Positions 60,506 through 64,000 of a stretch of 64,000 nt of DNA are shown piece by piece. The translations under genes were made by a program, and so were the position numbers. Source of the stretch: CAIKBL01 sp964555355. Its GTDB lineage: Bacteria > Pseudomonadota > Gammaproteobacteria > Ga0077536. The stretch is from NCBI GenBank assembly GCA_964555355.1, contig CAZKRY010000008.1, forward strand, positions 218,722-282,721. The letters run 5' to 3'. Each line of letters starts with the position of its first letter. Positions within the stretch are counted from its first letter, which is position 1. Below the pieces are notes generated by a model that made no database searches, was not told the origin of the DNA, and worked only from the letters and a program-made list of their open reading frames with translations.

Positions 60506-60535
60506 GATTCATCTCCTCAAAGTACACCTAGCCAA

Positions 60536-60562
60536 GACGGCGTAGCGATTGCGAATGTGACA
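60536..60562 (-). promoter_or_regulatory. ECF41-type promoter
   Basis: On the minus strand TGTCACA (60562-60556), 16 bases, CGTC (60539-60536): an exact match to the ECF41 promoter pattern TGTCACA-N16-CGTC as I recall it. It sits 31 bases upstream of the first gene of the operon that encodes the ECF41 sigma factor. Confidence 0.85.
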
Positions 60563-60608
60563 TCGCGCGCGATTGCCAAATGGCGGCGATTCCGCGAAGG
60601 TGGCGCGG

Positions 60609-61778
60609 ATGGTTCAAGCCAATCGTAATCTCGCCATCTTGGTGGCCGCCCAAGCGCTGTTGTTCATCAATAACGCGACGGTGCTCGCCGTGAATGGCGT
60701 GGTGGGGAAGGCGCTGGTCGTCAAAGGTGGGCTCAATCCGGGGCTCGCGACCTTACCGATCACCGCCTGGGTCATCGGGGGTGCGCTCAGTGCCTATCCG
60801 GCCGCACTCTGTATGCGGCGTTGGGGACGCCGCTTGGGCTATATCTTGGGCGCACTGACCGGCGCGGTCGGCGCGTTTCTGGCGATTGGCGGGGTGATGC
60901 GCGGATCGTTCGTGGTGTTGTGTTTAGCGTCCGCGGTGATCGGTATCTATAACGCTTTTGGGCTGCAGTATCGCTTCGCGGCGGCGGAGTCCGTGCCGCC
61001 GGCGCAACGCGCGCGCGCGCTGGGCTTGGTGATGACGGCGGGCGTAGTCGGCGGCTTTGTAGGGCCGGAGTTAAGCCGGCTAGGGGCCGATTTACTCACC
61101 GCGCCGTACGCCGGTGTTTATTTGGTGCTCGGCCTTTGCATGATCGGGGCCGTCCTCCTGCTCCACCAACTGGAATTGGCGCCCCCCGTGCGCGCCGCAG
61201 GCGTCGCGCGAAATTCTCCGTGGCCCGCGTTGTTGGCCGAGCCGAAATTCCTCATCGCCGTTGTGCTCGCCGCGTTGGCCCACGGGACGATGAGTCTGCT
61301 CATGACGGCGACTACGTTGACGATGACCAGTGTGTGCGGTCATCCCTACGGTGTTGCCGCCCGTGTTTTAGGTGTTCATATGGTCGCGATGTTTTTACCG
61401 TCATTCATGACGGGCATGTTGGTACAACGGTTCGGCGAACGTCGGGTGGTCTTACTCGGTTGCGGATTTTTCTTGGCCGCGTCGGCGGTGGCGCTTGCGG
61501 GTCAGCAAGTGGTGCATTTCACCGGCGCCTTGGTGTTGTTAGGCGTCGGCTGGAATCTCGTGTTTGTGAGTTCGACGGTACTCTTGACGCGGAGCGTCGC
61601 GAGCCCTCATAGCGCTTATGCGCAGGGGGCAAACGAAGCCATGGTGTTTGTGACGATGGCGGCGGCTTCGCTGCTCTCAGGGTTGTTGGTTGAACGACAA
61701 GGTTGGGCGTTGCTTGCGCAACTCAGTGCGTTGACGACGGTGTTGATGGCATTGCTCGCGTGGCGCATCAAGCACTGA
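60609..61778 (+). CDS. MFS transporter
   Basis: A 389-residue major-facilitator protein with ~12 hydrophobic helices. Motif A-like MRRWGRRLGYILGALTGAVGAFL lies between helices 2 and 3; YRFAAAESVPPAQRARALGLVMTAGVVGGFVGPEL covers the helix 4-5 region. The substrate is unknown. Start ATG 60609 (MVQANRNLAIL) is preferred over an upstream TTG in the same frame. It is divergent from the ECF41 operon, with start codons about 100 bases apart; the ECF41 promoter points away from it. Confidence 0.85.
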   Translation: MVQANRNLAILVAAQALLFINNATVLAVNGVVGKALVVKGGLNPGLATLPITAWVIGGALSAYPAALCMRRWGRRLGYILGALTGAVGAFLAIGGVMRGSFVVLCLASAVIGIYNAFGLQYRFAAAESVPPAQRARALGLVMTAGVVGGFVGPELSRLGADLLTAPYAGVYLVLGLCMIGAVLLLHQLELAPPVRAAGVARNSPWPALLAEPKFLIAVVLAALAHGTMSLLMTATTLTMTSVCGHPYGVAARVLGVHMVAMFLPSFMTGMLVQRFGERRVVLLGCGFFLAASAVALAGQQVVHFTGALVLLGVGWNLVFVSSTVLLTRSVASPHSAYAQGANEAMVFVTMAAASLLSGLLVERQGWALLAQLSALTTVLMALLAWRIKH

Positions 61779-61796
61779 GTGCGCTCTGGGCTTTAG

Positions 61797-61823
61797 AAAA
61801 AAAGAGGCACCCCGAAGGGTGCC
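61797..61823 (-). terminator. Strong intrinsic terminator (UUCG loop)
   Basis: On the minus strand GGCACCC-TTCG-GGGTGCC then TCTTTTTTT. It lies 32 bases downstream of the exosortase-substrate gene and serves it; the hairpin may also end the convergent MFS transcript. Confidence 0.9.
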
Positions 61824-61854
61824 AAGTACTTTGCGGAGGGAAACGGTTGGTGAG

Positions 61855-62424
61855 CTAGCTGGATTGCTTGCGACGCTCGATTTTCGCGAGCGGCGCAAAG
61901 ACCAAGGTCGACAGCAGCAGCACGATCGAACTCGGAAGCGGCACCGCTGCCAGGTTCGGGATATCGGTCGAGTTCAAGTGGGTGAACGTGGGGCTACCAG
62001 TAAAACTGTTAGTCGCGCCGCCGCTATAGCTAACCGTGCCTGAACCCGCCACATGTCGCAGCGCGCCGTCAAAGAAAACTTCAGCCCATTGAAAACTAAA
62101 GCTCGGCGCTCTTGGTACCGGGCCACTGAAGTTAAATCGCGCGGTAAACGATCCGGTATTCGGCGCGGTCACGCTCGGACCCGATAATTTGAATGACTGA
62201 TTGGTTACTAGCGTTAGTGAGGTCCACGCGCGCATCGAACCCGCAAAGCGATTGATCGAGAGCGAAGCCGCACCCGGATCCATCCATAAAAAGATTTCGT
62301 TAACTGGACTCGACAAAGAACCAAAGTCGTTCGTAAACGTAACGTCAACGGTGCCCGCTTGTACGTTCAGCGACATCCCCAACAGGGTGGTGGCGGCGAA
62401 CTTTAGTAAGCGTTTCATGTTCAT
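61855..62424 (-). CDS. Exosortase-type surface protein (VPLPSS variant C-terminus)
   Basis: A 189-residue secreted protein: signal peptide MNMKRLLKFAATTLLG...VQA-GT, a beta-rich middle (VTFTNDFGSLSSPVNEIFLWMD; NFSGPVPRAPSFSFQWAEVFFDG), and a C-terminal signal AAVPLPSSIVLLLSTLVFAPLAKIERRKQ, a variant of PEP-CTERM (VPxPxS, hydrophobic helix, basic tail). The start may be ATG 62424 or 62418. It is preceded by a sigma-54 promoter and followed by a strong terminator, so it is monocistronic. Function unknown. Confidence 0.8.
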   Translation of the reverse strand: MNMKRLLKFAATTLLGMSLNVQAGTVDVTFTNDFGSLSSPVNEIFLWMDPGAASLSINRFAGSMRAWTSLTLVTNQSFKLSGPSVTAPNTGSFTARFNFSGPVPRAPSFSFQWAEVFFDGALRHVAGSGTVSYSGGATNSFTGSPTFTHLNSTDIPNLAAVPLPSSIVLLLSTLVFAPLAKIERRKQSS

Positions 62425-62464
62425 TCCTGAGTGTGTCGGTAGTGACCAGCGTTGCTAGGAATAG

Positions 62465-62480
62465 TGCAAGGTGGGGGCCA
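62465..62480 (-). promoter_or_regulatory. Sigma-54 (-24/-12) promoter
   Basis: Minus-strand TGGCCCC, four bases, TTGCA, with GG and GC ten bases apart; ~40 bases before the surface-protein start. Confidence 0.75.
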
Positions 62481-62515
62481 GATCAGCGGAAGCGGGCATA
62501 TTTCCGCTGCGGTGC

Positions 62516-62688
62516 GTGACAGTGGTCACGAGTTCATCGAGCGATGCAGAACTGCGTCACTGAAGGTTGGATTGGCATTGAAAGGGTTAAGCGCCGAACT
62601 GTGCGAGTGATCACACCGACATCGTTAAGGCCGTCGTTGCTGCACGACAGTAGGTGACGCGGACGTCACTTTGTGACGCGCCGCGTCA
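62516..62688. promoter_or_regulatory. Three GTGAC/GTCAC-type inverted repeats
   Basis: GTGAC-agtg-GTCAC (62516-62529), GTGACG-cgga-CGTCAC (62654-62669) and TGACGCG-c-CGCGTCA (62674-62688) lie ~40 to ~210 bases upstream of the sigma-54 element, suitable places for an activator. They sit in the 308-base gap (62425-62732) between the surface-protein gene and the DUF3095 gene; I see no ORF or RNA gene in that gap. Confidence 0.4.
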
Positions 62689-62732
62689 GGTATTGGTGCG
62701 CTTGTAGAAACAGGCGCAAAGACACAACGTCT

Positions 62733-63884
62733 CTAAGTATGTTGAGCGAGTTTTGCCTTCAACATCGTTGCTGCCTGCGTGTATCCGCCGCCTAGCCCAT
62801 CGATAAAATGGATGTGCTGGGTTTGCCGATCGCGCACATAGCAAGACATGACGCTCGCGTTGCATACATACAATCCAAAAATAATCTCGCCCGCTTCTTC
62901 GCGGCGGTTTAAAGCATCGAGCAAACGCCGACGCTGCGCGGCGGTGCCCGATATAACCGTGTTGATACGACCATCGATCATCAACGTATCCGACCACCGC
63001 ACCAGATCGAGCAGGTACTGCACGCCATCCGGATTGAACTTGAAATAAAGTTTCCCGATTAAGGTGCGCAGCCAGTGCTCCGCGAAGTAGGCAAATTCAA
63101 AGCGGCCGAATTTCGCGCGTGCTTCGGTTGCGATCCGCAGCGGTGAATAATTCAGGTTGAGCTTGGCGCGCGAAACCGGACTGCGTTGTGAGAGCGGGCC
63201 GTAGATCGCATCGAGTTCCGCTAGAACCGCGGACAGCAACATCGATTGGCGTGCCGGCTCGCGCACGATAACGAGCAAACACACAACTTCCGCCGTGGAC
63301 GCCGGCGGTCGAATGCTATCCCAGCGGCATTCGAGGCCTGCGAGATCGAGTGCGCTTGGCATGGCTTCGACGAGCACGGTATGCTCATCGCTCTTGATAC
63401 GACGCTCCGCGTACTGCAAGCCCTCGCCGATGGCGACCGGAATCTCAAAACCAGGATTGATCGGAAGCTTCGCCAACGCCAGTTCATGTCCGGCGGTGTA
63501 TACCTCTTCAAGTGACACGCGGCCAACACGCAGATCGAGCGCGAAATTCTTTTGGGTATTTTCGCGATGCACGCGCAATGCTTGTTCAATGTCAGTGGCT
63601 AGCGCGGGGGGCGAGAGCAAGGTTGCACCATCGCCACCAAAGAAAAAAGGAATACTGAGCCCCGCACGATGCGCGATATTGAGCGCGGCGATGATACTAC
63701 CCGCGGCAACCAAATTAACGTCGCGGTGTTTTCCATTGCTGAGCGCCTGGGTCGATTTCCGCACGTCGGTCAAAATCACATGCCAATCCGATGGCACGCG
63801 CGCGAAATGCGACGGCTTTGCGAATAGTTCGCTCGCGGGTAAACCCGTGGCGGGAAGCTCGGCATAGAAGCGGGGTGAATTCAT
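62733..63884 (-). CDS. DUF3095 family protein
   Basis: A 383-residue protein of the DUF3095 family. The N-terminal half reads like a class III nucleotidyl-cyclase-type fold: VILTDVRKSTQALSNGKH (~40-57, metal-binding Asp position) and IPFFFGGDGATLLSPP (~77-92, second Asp loop). The C-terminal half has FKFNPDGVQYLLDLVRWSDTLMIDGRI. No characterised function is known to me; cyclase or signalling activity is inference. ATG 63884 (MNSPRFYAELP) is preferred; the longer open frame runs into the tRNA gene. Confidence 0.75.
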   Translation of the reverse strand: MNSPRFYAELPATGLPASELFAKPSHFARVPSDWHVILTDVRKSTQALSNGKHRDVNLVAAGSIIAALNIAHRAGLSIPFFFGGDGATLLSPPALATDIEQALRVHRENTQKNFALDLRVGRVSLEEVYTAGHELALAKLPINPGFEIPVAIGEGLQYAERRIKSDEHTVLVEAMPSALDLAGLECRWDSIRPPASTAEVVCLLVIVREPARQSMLLSAVLAELDAIYGPLSQRSPVSRAKLNLNYSPLRIATEARAKFGRFEFAYFAEHWLRTLIGKLYFKFNPDGVQYLLDLVRWSDTLMIDGRINTVISGTAAQRRRLLDALNRREEAGEIIFGLYVCNASVMSCYVRDRQTQHIHFIDGLGGGYTQAATMLKAKLAQHT

Positions 63885-63945
63885 CGCGACAGGAATTCTA
63901 ATGCGCGTGGCCCGCCTTAAAGCGCATGCGGCATTAGAGAGGGAG

Positions 63946-64000
63946 TGGTGCCGGGGGTGGGACTCGAACCCACACATGGTTTCCCATACTGGATTTTGAG
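63946..64000 (-). tRNA. tRNA-Leu (CAA), 3' part
   Basis: The minus strand ends in an encoded CCA preceded by the acceptor strand, a T arm GTGGG-TTCGAGT-CCCAC, a long class II variable arm (TATGG-GAAA-CCATG) and the anticodon loop CT-CAA-AA before stem TCCAG. The CAA anticodon and long variable arm indicate tRNA-Leu. The 5' half lies beyond the window edge. Confidence 0.85.

Noticed and set aside
1..64000. Insertion sequence, prophage or integrated element
   Set aside because: No transposase, integrase or phage-like protein and no long terminal inverted repeats were seen; the tRNA-Leu at the right edge shows no adjacent integrase in view.

Overview
This window is G+C-rich chromosomal DNA from a gammaproteobacterium. 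The evidence is a class I (enterobacterial-type) adenylate cyclase, the order lapB-pyrF, an mfd followed by a CsiV-family gene, and the block nrdR-ribD-ribE-ribB-ribH-nusB-thiL. Exosortase-type (PEP-CTERM) surface genes and benzoyl-CoA epoxidation genes suggest a free-living, environmental, metabolically broad lineage outside the enteric group. I cannot name a genus. I see no transposase, integrase, phage gene or CRISPR array.

Layout. 1-15.8 kb is housekeeping: end of lapB, pyrF, mfd, a CsiV-like gene; then on the minus strand a purine-salvage set (DUF815 ATPase, hpt, methylthioinosine phosphorylase) and cyaA; then nrdR, the riboflavin genes, nusB and thiL. 15.9-19.9 kb holds a PrsT-like TPR protein and a PEP-CTERM protein behind a sigma-54 promoter. 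20-24.2 kb holds a SoxYZ-like carrier, an HpcH/HpaI aldolase and an ATP-grasp/alpha-E pair. 24.3-35.1 kb is the most interesting part: a minus-strand run boxR-boxC-boxB-mtd-anbu, divergent from a flavodoxin-like gene, a benzoate-CoA ligase and two M14 carboxypeptidase paralogues. The two arms are separated by a symmetrical operator. An archaeal-type F420-dependent methylene-H4MPT dehydrogenase (mtd) and a proteasome-like Anbu protease therefore appear to be transcribed with aerobic benzoyl-CoA degradation genes. BoxC chemistry releases formate, which gives a possible reason for a C1-carrier enzyme there.

35-55 kb is a catabolic and redox region. It holds two LLM-class oxidoreductases, a MaoC-type hydratase pair, a PPOX-fold protein, a phosphotransferase, an aminotransferase, Ogt, an unusual three-gene redox set (Tat-exported nitroreductase-like protein, HdrD/GlcF-like Fe-S protein, GlcD-like flavoprotein), a GMC oxidoreductase, a D-aminoacylase-type amidohydrolase and a hydantoinase/acetophenone-carboxylase-like operon with a small zinc-ribbon subunit. 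A bipartite palindromic repeat occurs four times here and just upstream, three times between convergent genes.

55-64 kb holds a second surface-protein locus (PEP-CTERM protein plus an IgGFc-binding/dockerin protein), an ECF41 sigma-factor operon ending in alkB with a clear cognate promoter, an MFS transporter, a third exosortase-type substrate, a DUF3095 protein and the 3' part of a tRNA-Leu(CAA). Three surface-protein genes or operons carry good sigma-54 promoters, suggesting one regulon.
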